64,000 bases of DNA, taken from positions 1 through 64,000 of IMG/VR virus record IMGVR_UViG_3300009184_000001; one strand, 5' to 3'. Every line of letters begins with the position of its first letter. Within the stretch, counting starts at the first letter, position 1. A program made the translations under genes and the position numbers. This DNA comes from a virus. Positions 26,743 through 35,618 of this stretch are shown piece by piece. The notes under the pieces are model-generated. The model worked only from the letters and a program-made list of their open reading frames with translations, made no database searches and had not been told where the DNA came from.

Positions 26743-28367
26743 TAAGTTAATCCATTTCCGCTAATTATCCAGGACGTTGAAGTAATCTTTACAGCAGTAG
26801 CCATACCAAAAGGTGCAAGAGTTCTCGAACCTGTAGTTCCTGGTCCTGCTAAATACATTGTATCAGATGTAATAGCAATAGTCATTGTTGCACCAGAACC
26901 AGCAATAAATGTAAGTGTTGTACCAATTGGTAGAGCAAGGTTAACGTTTGAGTCAATAGTAACTGTACGGGTAGCAGAAGCATAGATATGCTTACCTGCA
27001 TCAGCAGCAACAATTGTATATGCACTAGTAGTTGTAGCATTTTGTGGAAGTCCCATATAACCAAGGCCAGTGGCTGCTGATGTAGTTGTTCCAGGCGGAG
27101 TAGTTCCATCTGAGTTTACTATAGATGCGGCTGACCCAGTCGGTCCACGATACTTTAAAATACCTGCATCAACGTGAAGAACTCCACCACCAACAGTATT
27201 GTTTGGTTGTGTTGCTACGCTTTGCATAACTAAATGCCCCATAGTGGCGTTTGGGAGGATTGTAGTTGTCGGAGTTGAACCTAAAGTCCAAGCATTTGAA
27301 CATCGCCAAATACCTGTGCCAACCATAATTCCGCTAGGGTCTACATATAGTAAACTTGTTCCAGTACTAGTTTGCCACTGTTGGAGGTAATTTCCTCCAG
27401 AACCAAAAGATGACGAGTTACGAATTATAAGGCCAGTAGTTAAGTTGGAGCTTGCAGTAATACTTAATTGGGCGTGCAAAGAAATAGAAGGCGTACCTGC
27501 TGCTGTTCCTGAAGCGGCTGAGGCGTAAGATATGCTGTATGGAAGAGAATTGCTAACTGCCGTTACTGGAACAAAAACACCGGTACCAGTGTTATAGGTA
27601 GTTACTCCTGTAAAACCGTTAACAGAAACTAAATCACCGACAGCCATATTTGAGCTATTTACTAAATTTATTGTCGCTGTTCCGGCAGTTCCTGATGGGC
27701 TAATTACATAGTTTCCACCGCTACCAGATGCGCTTGCAAATGTATTTGCACCTGTTGCAGTTGCCGTAAATGAATACTGCGAACCTGCTACAACTTGTAG
27801 AGGGTTTGTAACAGTTACAGCACCATTATAAGTTCCGCCTGTAATGCTTGCTAATGTAACTGTTTGACCAGCAGCAAATGGCTGAACAGAGTTAGAGACA
27901 GTAATTGTTGCTGTTGTTGAGGATAGTTGAACAGCCGTTAAAACTACACCAACTGTTAGGTTAGTCGATGATGTAGTCAAAGGTGCGGTTGAGCCGCTAT
28001 ATATTTTACCTGTAGCGTTACGACCACCCAGAATAGTCGAAGAAGAGTTCTGGTATTGTACAAGGTCAGCAGTTTGGTTAGCAAATCCACCAATGACAGC
28101 GGATATATTTCCCACTTTTGTAGAGGCAACTTGAAATTGATTGGCATTAGTGATAGCAACATTGCCTACTGCAAGGTTACCTGCAGTGGAGATTGAACCA
28201 TTTTGAGAAATACGGGCGACGTTGGAGTTATTGACTTTAAACTCTATAATATTTGAAGTTGAACTTGTAGGAACATTTAATGTCAAAGGGATTATGCTTG
28301 TAGATTCAGCACTTATTGTGTTTCCACCAACAGTAAACGCGTATGAAGTTAATATAGTTTTTGCCAT
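26742..28367 (-). CDS. fibre protein with repeat modules and shared C-terminal cap
   Basis: 541 aa. Beta-rich Thr/Ser repeats, a central GGTYNGAVTVTNP / VSVNGFTGVTTYNTGTG region like the inserts in the sheath, then GGGVLHVDAGILKYRGPTGS (shared cap) and a final TIDSNVNLALPIGTTLTFIA block common in tail fibres. Predicted adhesin. Confidence 0.65.
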   Translation of the reverse strand: MAKTILTSYAFTVGGNTISAESTSIIPLTLNVPTSSTSNIIEFKVNNSNVARISQNGSISTAGNLAVGNVAITNANQFQVASTKVGNISAVIGGFANQTADLVQYQNSSSTILGGRNATGKIYSGSTAPLTTSSTNLTVGVVLTAVQLSSTTATITVSNSVQPFAAGQTVTLASITGGTYNGAVTVTNPLQVVAGSQYSFTATATGANTFASASGSGGNYVISPSGTAGTATINLVNSSNMAVGDLVSVNGFTGVTTYNTGTGVFVPVTAVSNSLPYSISYASAASGTAAGTPSISLHAQLSITASSNLTTGLIIRNSSSFGSGGNYLQQWQTSTGTSLLYVDPSGIMVGTGIWRCSNAWTLGSTPTTTILPNATMGHLVMQSVATQPNNTVGGGVLHVDAGILKYRGPTGSAASIVNSDGTTPPGTTTSAATGLGYMGLPQNATTTSAYTIVAADAGKHIYASATRTVTIDSNVNLALPIGTTLTFIAGSGATMTIAITSDTMYLAGPGTTGSRTLAPFGMATAVKITSTSWIISGNGLT

Positions 28368-28376
28368 GAGTTAATC

Positions 28377-29789
28377 TTAACCTATAATTACATATTGATA
28401 GCCATTTAAAGAAACTCCCGATGGAGTAAAAGTAGTAATACCGTTGGCGGTAGCAACATCTACCTCTACCTGTATACCGCTAGAGTCAAACACTTGAGCA
28501 ACTACTAGTCCCCAACCATGGTTCACAGTTACAGCAGCACCAACAGCAGGAGTTCCGCTAAAAGTACCAGTTGCTTTACGTCCTGAAGTAGTAGTGATAG
28601 AAGCTGCGTAAGGAGTAGTAGTAGTAGTTCCTGTAGCAAGAGCAGTAAATGGTACGGATGCGTAAGTTGTTGAAGTTACACGCCCATAAGTGTCAACAGT
28701 CTGAGATTGGATAACTGTTCCAGAACCAGCGTTACCAGTTGTTGTTGGGTTAACAAGAGCAAGGTCAATGTCATGTGCGTTTATAACAATACGAGAAGTG
28801 CTTGCAGTTCCAACGTCCAACTGGTTAGGGTTATTTCCGTTGGTAACAAGACCTAGACCAGCAAGAGTAGAAGACGCTCCAGAAAATTGTGACCAAGTAA
28901 CAGGTGAAGTGCCAACAGTTGTTACAACTGATGTTTGAATAAACCCATTTCCACCGTTATTAGTACCAGAGATAACGTATGTCAAATCACCTTGCCCTAG
29001 TTCTGGAGGTGAGTTGTTGTCGTTTGCACGAGTAAACACAAAAGAGGTAGTAGTTCCAACTGTACCTACAGAAGTGACTGTGTAGATACCATTTGCAACG
29101 TTAGCACCTGCTCCAGTAATTGCGCTTGTTTCATCTTTAATAAGAACACGGTCACCAGCATTAAGAGACTGTCCATCAATAGTAATAGCAGTCCAGTTAG
29201 TGGAAGTAGCAACCGTAAGGGTTGCACCCACTCCAGATGTTTCATTGCTATAGGTTTTGGTAATGGTGCCACCAACAAGGTTTCCGGTAGTCCCTAGCGC
29301 ACCTGTAGTTGCGTACTTAACAGCATCATGAGAGTTAACTCCAGAAGCAATACCATCGACATAAGCTTTAGTAGCAGCATCTTGTGCGTTAGATGGGTTT
29401 TTAAGACCAGTAATCTTGTTTCCAGTAATACCATCGGTGCTTCCTAGGTCGATAGCACCAGTCATGTTTCCGCCAGACAGTGGCAAAGCTGCGTTTGCTA
29501 GGTCATACGCAACTTTAACAGCAGTGGCAGATGCCCCAATAGTAGAGCTCGTAGTAGTAGCACTATCGGTAAGCGTTTTGCCTACCTGAGCCCAAGTATT
29601 TGCAGGACTTCCAGAAGAACCAGTAAATATATAAAGAACACCATTGTAAGAGGAAAGTTGGCCAATAACAGCCGTTCCCGAACCATTAGGGTTAGTAGTA
29701 CCAGTAGGTACTGAGCCCCATGCCTGAATCTTAGCATTAAGTAGGACGTTATTATTTAGATTAATGTCCGTTAAATACGATTTTGCCAT
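28377..29789 (-). CDS. tail fibre protein
   Basis: 470 aa. The N-terminus MAKSYLTDINLNNNVLLNAK and the phrase LPLSGGNMTGAIDLGSTDGI then LKNPSNAQDAATKAYVDG are classic tail fibre repeat motifs. The C-terminus (AAVTVNHGWGLVVAQVFDSS) resembles the C-terminal pattern of the 115-aa protein next door. Expected to bind the host surface. Confidence 0.75.
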   Translation of the reverse strand: MAKSYLTDINLNNNVLLNAKIQAWGSVPTGTTNPNGSGTAVIGQLSSYNGVLYIFTGSSGSPANTWAQVGKTLTDSATTTSSTIGASATAVKVAYDLANAALPLSGGNMTGAIDLGSTDGITGNKITGLKNPSNAQDAATKAYVDGIASGVNSHDAVKYATTGALGTTGNLVGGTITKTYSNETSGVGATLTVATSTNWTAITIDGQSLNAGDRVLIKDETSAITGAGANVANGIYTVTSVGTVGTTTSFVFTRANDNNSPPELGQGDLTYVISGTNNGGNGFIQTSVVTTVGTSPVTWSQFSGASSTLAGLGLVTNGNNPNQLDVGTASTSRIVINAHDIDLALVNPTTTGNAGSGTVIQSQTVDTYGRVTSTTYASVPFTALATGTTTTTPYAASITTTSGRKATGTFSGTPAVGAAVTVNHGWGLVVAQVFDSSGIQVEVDVATANGITTFTPSGVSLNGYQYVIIG

Positions 29790-29798
29790 TGTTTTTCC

Positions 29799-30146
29799 TT
29801 AGGATAGATAAGCAGTTCCATACACTGCTTCGGAGAAAGTTAGAGTTAAGGAGTTGTTATCATTGTACAAAATTTGCCCATAACATTCATTGCCAACAGA
29901 ATCTAAGATAGTTATATTAGGGTTGAAGCCTAAGTTATGGTTAATAATCCAAATAGTTCTAGCGTCTTGTGGGGTGTAAGTGAATGATTGACCAGAAGGC
30001 CCCTGAGGTCCTTGAGGTCCAGTAGGACCTACTATTTGTGTAGTGACTACAACGTCCCAAGTGGTACCTGTCCACTTCCAAACACGACTTCCTAAAGTAA
30101 ATGTTTGATTTACTGTAGGAGAATTAGGAAAGTCTATTGCTGTCAT
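29799..30146 (-). CDS. short collagen-like fibre protein
   Basis: 115 aa. A short G-x-x repeat (GPTGPQGPQGPSGQ, about residues 40-53) separates an N-terminal domain (NSPTVNQTFTLGSRVWKWTG) from a C-terminal beta domain. Collagen-like repeats form trimeric stalks in phage fibres. It overlaps its upstream neighbour by one base. Confidence 0.7.
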   Translation of the reverse strand: MTAIDFPNSPTVNQTFTLGSRVWKWTGTTWDVVVTTQIVGPTGPQGPQGPSGQSFTYTPQDARTIWIINHNLGFNPNITILDSVGNECYGQILYNDNNSLTLTFSEAVYGTAYLS

Positions 30147-31786
30147 TATGCTGGTCCTAATATAGTTACGGTTCCTGATGAACCTCGATACTTTAAAGCT
30201 CCACCCTCAACATACAGAATACCACCATCAGTAGGGTTTGATGTTGGGGCTGTTGTTACATTTCCCATAAATGTAACTCCTTGACCGCCACCATATGAAC
30301 CTACAGCAGAGTTAAGAAACACATTTCGAGAAGTACTAACACCCATCGAGGTTTGACCACCAGAACCAATAATCCCACCTGCAGCCAAAGTTAGTTGCTG
30401 AACTAACATTGCTCCAGCAGAACTTATATTTACTAATACTGTTCCAGCAGAGTTCTGCCATTCCTGTAAGTTAGCAGATTGTGATGAAGCACCACGAACT
30501 ACTACTCCAGTATTTGCAGCAGAAGTTGTTAAAAAATAGGCTTGAGTGTTTGCTATAGCAGTCGCAGTGCCATTAGAAAAAACTCCTCCAGAAGTAATTT
30601 GAAAGTTGCTACCTACAATGCTTGGCGCACGAAGTTGACCAGTATAAGCTACGCTTGATAGCACAGTTCCAGCAGAATCCTGCCATTGTTGTAAATCGGC
30701 AGATTGACCATTTACGCCCCTAGCAACTATGGCTTTTTCAGTTGGATATGCACTGGCCGCAGCAAACGCCGTATCGCTTATAGATAAGCCATATGTTCTT
30801 ACGCGCATTTGACCAAAATTATTTACAGCAGTAGGTATACCACCAGTAGACTCTTGCCATTCTTGTAAGTTTGCAGTCTGAGAAGCAACTCCTTGAATTA
30901 CAAGCCCTTTGTTAGTAGCAGTTCCTGAGCCAATAGAAACAGCAGTAGATGAAAAACCTGAATTTAGGCCACCAAGTGCTGCACCATTTTTGCTTACAAA
31001 AAATCCATTTCCACCAATAAAAGTTTGAACTGTTCCGTCCGACTGCTGCCATTCTTGCAAGTTTGCAGACTGCGAAACAGCACCTCTAATAATTGTTTTA
31101 GAAGTTGCCAAAGGAAGAACAATATTTAAAGGTATTGACGATGAACCCGATGCCCCAACGCCAAGATAAGCAATGTTTGTAATGCCGCTTGTAAAAGTAA
31201 ACCCTGAGCCTGGTGCTTTAGAAATTGTGGCATCACCAAGGTTTAATGTGCCGGTACCAGAAATATTTACACTTAATGTTCCAGTCATAGACTGGTTTCC
31301 TGTGAATGAGTTATTACTATCAAGATTTGCTTTACCATTCAAAGCTGTAACTAAACCTGTAATTTGTGTTTGTGCCAGCGTTAGACCTGTTTGGTCTATT
31401 CCAATATTTGCTGCTGTACTAGTACCTGTGTTGGTTATAGGAGAAGTTACAGAAACAACCCCGGTAGCTCCAGTATCTCCCTTGTCACCTGTGTCACCTT
31501 TGCCAGCAAAAGTACCCGGTATTCCTTGAGGACCTTGAGGCCCCTGTGGCCCTGTAGGGCCAGTAGGACCTAAATAACTAGTAGATGTCTCAATCCAGTA
31601 AGAATCATAGTAAAAGTAAAGTTGTGCGGTCGATGACTTAAACCAAAGTTCACCATTTACCAAATTTCCTGTTGGGGCAGTTTCAGAAATTGTGTATCTG
31701 CCAGTTTCACCTTGAGGTCCTTGCTTACCAACAACAGCGTACTCCCATTGCGCTGTGGTAGGATTATAAAATTTTAAGGTACTCAT
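30146..31786 (-). CDS. collagen-like fibre protein with repeated NLQEWQ modules
   Basis: 546 aa. The N-terminus MSTLKFYNPTTAQWEYAV is shared in style with two other genes here (488 aa and 56 aa). Two collagen-like G-x-x tracts (about residues 72-110) follow. The body carries at least five copies of A-N/D-L-Q-E/Q-W-Q spaced ~50-60 residues apart, and the C-terminus is GGILYVEGGALKYRGSSGT. A repeat-built shaft and adhesin. Confidence 0.7.
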   Translation of the reverse strand: MSTLKFYNPTTAQWEYAVVGKQGPQGETGRYTISETAPTGNLVNGELWFKSSTAQLYFYYDSYWIETSTSYLGPTGPTGPQGPQGPQGIPGTFAGKGDTGDKGDTGATGVVSVTSPITNTGTSTAANIGIDQTGLTLAQTQITGLVTALNGKANLDSNNSFTGNQSMTGTLSVNISGTGTLNLGDATISKAPGSGFTFTSGITNIAYLGVGASGSSSIPLNIVLPLATSKTIIRGAVSQSANLQEWQQSDGTVQTFIGGNGFFVSKNGAALGGLNSGFSSTAVSIGSGTATNKGLVIQGVASQTANLQEWQESTGGIPTAVNNFGQMRVRTYGLSISDTAFAAASAYPTEKAIVARGVNGQSADLQQWQDSAGTVLSSVAYTGQLRAPSIVGSNFQITSGGVFSNGTATAIANTQAYFLTTSAANTGVVVRGASSQSANLQEWQNSAGTVLVNISSAGAMLVQQLTLAAGGIIGSGGQTSMGVSTSRNVFLNSAVGSYGGGQGVTFMGNVTTAPTSNPTDGGILYVEGGALKYRGSSGTVTILGPA

Positions 31787-31811
31787 TTAAGACTCCTATA
31801 TAAAATACTCA

Positions 31812-33413
31812 TTAAGACAACCTAAAGAACCAAGGAGAAGCTATACCTAAAGCGCTTGAAGATGCTACGATATCAGTTGTTGCTACTTGTTGAGTTATTT
31901 GTGGGAGGTATGTTGCACTAGATAAGTTTCCATTGGCATTTGGCCATATAGCAAGAGATGGGACTGTTGGAGTACCTCCCCAGTTTACAACCATGCCTAC
32001 TGCGTATGTTGTTCCTGCGGTCAGCGTAGTTGATGGAATAGTGAAATCATATAATAGAGTTGTTCCACCTACAAATGGATAATTCTGCCATGCTGAAGTA
32101 GCAATTGGTGTAGTAGTCGAACCGCTAACGCTAAACAATGCTGCTTTAGCAGCTGCAATTTGGCTTAGTGTGATGACACCAGATACTGTACCAGTATTAG
32201 GAAGGTCTAAAGTTATTGTTAAATTGTTAGAGCTAACTGAAACAATTTTTGCACCCGATGCAATTCCAGCACCTGAAACTCCATTGTTAGGAAATGGTAG
32301 TCCTGCACTCCAAATAGTGTTTGTCATGGTAATAGTGTAAGCTCCCTGTACACCCGATGAAAGGTTGGAGCTAATTGTTAGCACTCCAGATACTGTACCA
32401 GTGTTAGGAGTGTCCAAAGTAAGCACTAAACCATTAACATTTGTAATTTTTGCACCTGTTGCAATTCCAGTACCAGAAATTGTAGCTCCAACTGTAGGTG
32501 TAGTTCCGTTAGACCATTGAGTGTTTAGCATAGTAACAGTGCTTGCACCTTGCGCACCTGATGAACCATTAGAGCTAATTGTAATAGTTCCAGAGACTCT
32601 TCCAGTATGAGGAGTGTCTACAGTAATTATTAAACCAACAGATGCAATAATTTTTGCACCTGCTGCAATTCCAGTACCAGAAATTGTAGCACCGACTAGA
32701 GGGGTTCCTGAGCCCCATGAAGTAGTGTTGTTTACCATAGTAATAGTATCTCCACCAATTGAACCTGATGAACCACCACTGTTAGTGCTTGTACTTACTG
32801 AAATACCGGTCTCTCTTGAAAGACTTGTAGTAGGTGCAGACCAGTTGCCTACGGATGCATTGCTAACATAATTTGAAATTTTTGTAACTGTGATGTCTTG
32901 TTCGGGAGTAAAAAAGAATGTTCTTAGAGAGCCACTAACAACGGCTAAGGTAGAGGTAGCAAATAGTCTTGGAGGGACGTCTAATGTAGTAGTGCCTTGG
33001 TAAAACTTTGCACGTTGTTGAGTTAAAGTTGAAGCAATACCGGAAATTTTTGATGGGGCAATGGCTGCAGTAGAAGAAATATCAGCATCAACAATAGTTG
33101 TAGCGGATAGAACATCAGAACCATTTGATTTAACTACACCAGCAGTAGAACCAAATGTAGTCTTACCAGTTCCACCATTAGCAACAGCAACAGTCCCAGT
33201 AACATTAGTAGCGGTTGCTGCGGAAATAGTGCCAGTAAGTTTTGAGCCATCAGTTGCATAAGTCAAACTAGTCCAAGTACTGGAGCCAGTACCGATTTTA
33301 AACTTTCCTGTGTTACTTTCAAACCCAACCTCACCAGCAGCTAGGGTAGGGTTAATTGTGGTCCAATTTGCGTCTGTATCCCTTCGGACCTGAATTTGTG
33401 TAATTTGTGCCAT
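31812..33413 (-). CDS. fibre protein with Mtd-like N-terminus and triplicated beta module
   Basis: 533 aa. The N-terminus (QVRRDTDANWTTINPTLAAG ... GFESNTGKFKIGTGSSTWTS) matches the small N-terminal domain seen in Mtd-type tropism proteins. The middle has three tandem ~60-residue units ending T-V-S-G-V-L-T-I-S-S. The C-terminal part is a further beta domain. Predicted receptor-binding. Confidence 0.65.
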   Translation of the reverse strand: MAQITQIQVRRDTDANWTTINPTLAAGEVGFESNTGKFKIGTGSSTWTSLTYATDGSKLTGTISAATATNVTGTVAVANGGTGKTTFGSTAGVVKSNGSDVLSATTIVDADISSTAAIAPSKISGIASTLTQQRAKFYQGTTTLDVPPRLFATSTLAVVSGSLRTFFFTPEQDITVTKISNYVSNASVGNWSAPTTSLSRETGISVSTSTNSGGSSGSIGGDTITMVNNTTSWGSGTPLVGATISGTGIAAGAKIIASVGLIITVDTPHTGRVSGTITISSNGSSGAQGASTVTMLNTQWSNGTTPTVGATISGTGIATGAKITNVNGLVLTLDTPNTGTVSGVLTISSNLSSGVQGAYTITMTNTIWSAGLPFPNNGVSGAGIASGAKIVSVSSNNLTITLDLPNTGTVSGVITLSQIAAAKAALFSVSGSTTTPIATSAWQNYPFVGGTTLLYDFTIPSTTLTAGTTYAVGMVVNWGGTPTVPSLAIWPNANGNLSSATYLPQITQQVATTDIVASSSALGIASPWFFRLS

Positions 33414-34879
33414 TATTGACTCCTTGTATAATTCTTGATAATATCGAAAACTCTATTAAACATTCTAGCAGCATAATACTTATTGCCGGCAGCATTTAGG
33501 TGGTAATCAGCACCAGAAACATAAATTTGACCATTGCCTAAAGTTCCTGTTGAAGTTGAATCTGTGTATGTTCCAGTAACCCATCCTTCACCATAAATAT
33601 TTACTGCGCCAATAACGTTAGGTGCAGCCAGTGCAGCTGAATATACAGTTGAAGCATTAAGTGAGTAGTTTGAGCCAGATAGCGCGTTTGAGCCACGTGT
33701 AAAAACAATTACTTTAGTATTAGGTAAGTTAGTTGCAATATAATTGTAAACATAAGTTGCATGTGCGCTCAGCTGATAGGTAGACCCGGTATACCCGTCA
33801 TCATTGGTAGTTCCAAGGAATATGACAAGGTCAGGGTTAATAGTCGTCAATATAGATAGACGTGTAGGGGCACACCAGTTGCCTCCACCAGCAGTAGCGT
33901 CTGTTACATAACCAAGAATTGGGTCCACGTTTGTTCCACGTACATACCCAGTTCCACCGATGGAAACATTGTGATAGTCCGCGTTTATCATCTCACCAAA
34001 CTGTATAGACAACTGGTCAGATGTGTTAGTCGCCCCTCCTTGGTAGCCGTCTAACCAAGACCCATCAAATAGAGCAACTTTTAAAAGGTTTTGCTCGACT
34101 GGGTAGATAGTCTCAGTGGCATCTTTCAAACCAATTCCACCGAAATCTGCTTGAGTCAACATAATTCGTATACGACGTTGGTCAGTAGATGGTAGCTCTA
34201 CATTGTAGTAATTATTCACATTATAACTAGTAGTCGGTCTTACTGCTGAATCAGTAGTAGGAACGCCATTTATCCATACCCAAATTTGAACAGCGTTGGT
34301 TCCAAGAGAGTTATAAAGGACATCAAAATTACTACCGTAGTAATCAAACTCAACCCAAAAGGTTTTAGCTCCACCATAATTAGTATTGCGATAGCAGGGT
34401 GTACCGTTAGCGTTTATAATAACGCTTGAAGTTAACCCCCGGAAATAAAATTTGCCGCTATCGTAAGCATAGCGGGTAGCTCCAGAGATTGCGGTATTGC
34501 TAGTACTGGAAATTAGTGAAGGGTCAGCAGTAGGAAAAGCTTTAAGTGGGCCAGTAGCTCTAGCAAGAAAACCATCAAACTTAGACTTTATAGCAGAACT
34601 GCCTTTAGCATCGTAGTTACTAGTTAAAGACACTGCACCAGTAAGGCCGTCAACAGATGACACACCTGTTGTAATAGCTTGCCATTGGGTGTCATAATCT
34701 GTGTTAGACCTTTTAACTAGTGCTTGTCCTGTAGTTCCACCTGCGACAACTCCTACACCAACTGCGCCTGTTGGGCCTGTAAGGCCAATATCGCCTTTTT
34801 CTCCCTTGTCGCCCTTAACACCTTGAGCAAGATATTTCCAAGTTCCTGAAGTAGTGTCATAATATTTTATTGCGCTCAT
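33413..34879 (-). CDS. collagen-like fibre protein with SGNH/GDSL esterase domain
   Basis: 488 aa. The N-terminus MSAIKYYDTTSGTWKYLA is followed by a collagen-like tract (VKGDKGEKGDIGLTGPTGA). From about residue 265 an SGNH hydrolase is visible: FDGSW in place of block I, a GGTGYVRG segment, LGTTNDDG as the G-x-x-N block III, and DYHLNAAG as the D-x-x-H block V. Likely removes O-acetyl groups from host glycans during adsorption. Confidence 0.75.
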   Translation of the reverse strand: MSAIKYYDTTSGTWKYLAQGVKGDKGEKGDIGLTGPTGAVGVGVVAGGTTGQALVKRSNTDYDTQWQAITTGVSSVDGLTGAVSLTSNYDAKGSSAIKSKFDGFLARATGPLKAFPTADPSLISSTSNTAISGATRYAYDSGKFYFRGLTSSVIINANGTPCYRNTNYGGAKTFWVEFDYYGSNFDVLYNSLGTNAVQIWVWINGVPTTDSAVRPTTSYNVNNYYNVELPSTDQRRIRIMLTQADFGGIGLKDATETIYPVEQNLLKVALFDGSWLDGYQGGATNTSDQLSIQFGEMINADYHNVSIGGTGYVRGTNVDPILGYVTDATAGGGNWCAPTRLSILTTINPDLVIFLGTTNDDGYTGSTYQLSAHATYVYNYIATNLPNTKVIVFTRGSNALSGSNYSLNASTVYSAALAAPNVIGAVNIYGEGWVTGTYTDSTSTGTLGNGQIYVSGADYHLNAAGNKYYAARMFNRVFDIIKNYTRSQ

Positions 34880-35046
34880 GCAGAACCCCCGTCAATAGCA
34901 TTTATATACGTTACATCGTTTGGGTCTACCCAAAGTTGTGAAATGTCTGTTGGAGCTGACGTAGAAATTTTTACATTGTTTTGTTGGGTTAATGTCAGTG
35001 AAACCCATTGTTGAGTAGGTACATCCCAAATTTTTAAGGCTGTCAT
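34876..35046 (-). CDS. 56-aa fibre accessory protein
   Basis: ATG at 35046, MTALKIWDVPTQQWVSLT, then STSAPTDISQLWVDPNDV and a C-terminal IDGGSA. It resembles only the N-terminal anchor of the 488- and 546-aa fibres, so it could be a shortened fibre or an anchor subunit. It overlaps the downstream fibre gene by ATGA and the upstream gene by 4 bases. Confidence 0.55.
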   Translation of the reverse strand: MTALKIWDVPTQQWVSLTLTQQNNVKISTSAPTDISQLWVDPNDVTYINAIDGGSA

Positions 35047-35618
35047 GCTGAACCCCCCGATATTGTGCCGCCGTAAACAGTCGCACCAGTTATATTGATA
35101 GTTCCACTTAAAGTTGGGTTATTAAGGTCAGCAAGAGCTACTGCGTATCCTAGAGAAGTCCATGGTGTAGAGCCGTTACCAATCTTAAATTTGCGAGTAT
35201 CTAACTCAAACCCAAATTCACCAGCATCTAAGATTGGGTTAACAGATGTCCATACTGAAGAATTTCCACGTCTAGTTCTCATAGAACTTAATTGCCCTGC
35301 AGGTGTTCCGCCATCAAAAACTGCAACTTGCGCTAAAGTAGTTGAGGTATCAGCCCACAACTGTGCGTGACTTGGAGGTGTATCCGAAATTATAATACCA
35401 GCAGGAGAAGAAGATATTTCAGTACCAATATCGTCTGTATCTACCCACAGAACTTTAGTGTCTGAAGGAGCGTTTGGCTGAGCTAGGATTCCAGGCAATC
35501 CATTAGGGCCTCGTTGTCCTGGGACACCTGGCAGCAAAGTAATATCAATTACTTGATTAGCTTCCTCGTTTGGTTGAAGAAGCGTTATATCTTTTTCTGG
35601 TAAAGGTAAAGGGGCCAT
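35043..35618 (-). CDS. short fibre protein with collagen-like segment and Mtd-like domain
   Basis: 191 aa. Short collagen-like segment LPGVPGQRGPNGLPG (about residues 29-43), then SSVWTSVNPILDAGEFGFEL ... KFKIGNGSTPWTSLGYA, nearly the same block as in the 533-aa fibre. It is the first fibre gene transcribed from the head side, ending in a GGTISGGSA tail. Confidence 0.6.
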   Translation of the reverse strand: MAPLPLPEKDITLLQPNEEANQVIDITLLPGVPGQRGPNGLPGILAQPNAPSDTKVLWVDTDDIGTEISSSPAGIIISDTPPSHAQLWADTSTTLAQVAVFDGGTPAGQLSSMRTRRGNSSVWTSVNPILDAGEFGFELDTRKFKIGNGSTPWTSLGYAVALADLNNPTLSGTINITGATVYGGTISGGSA

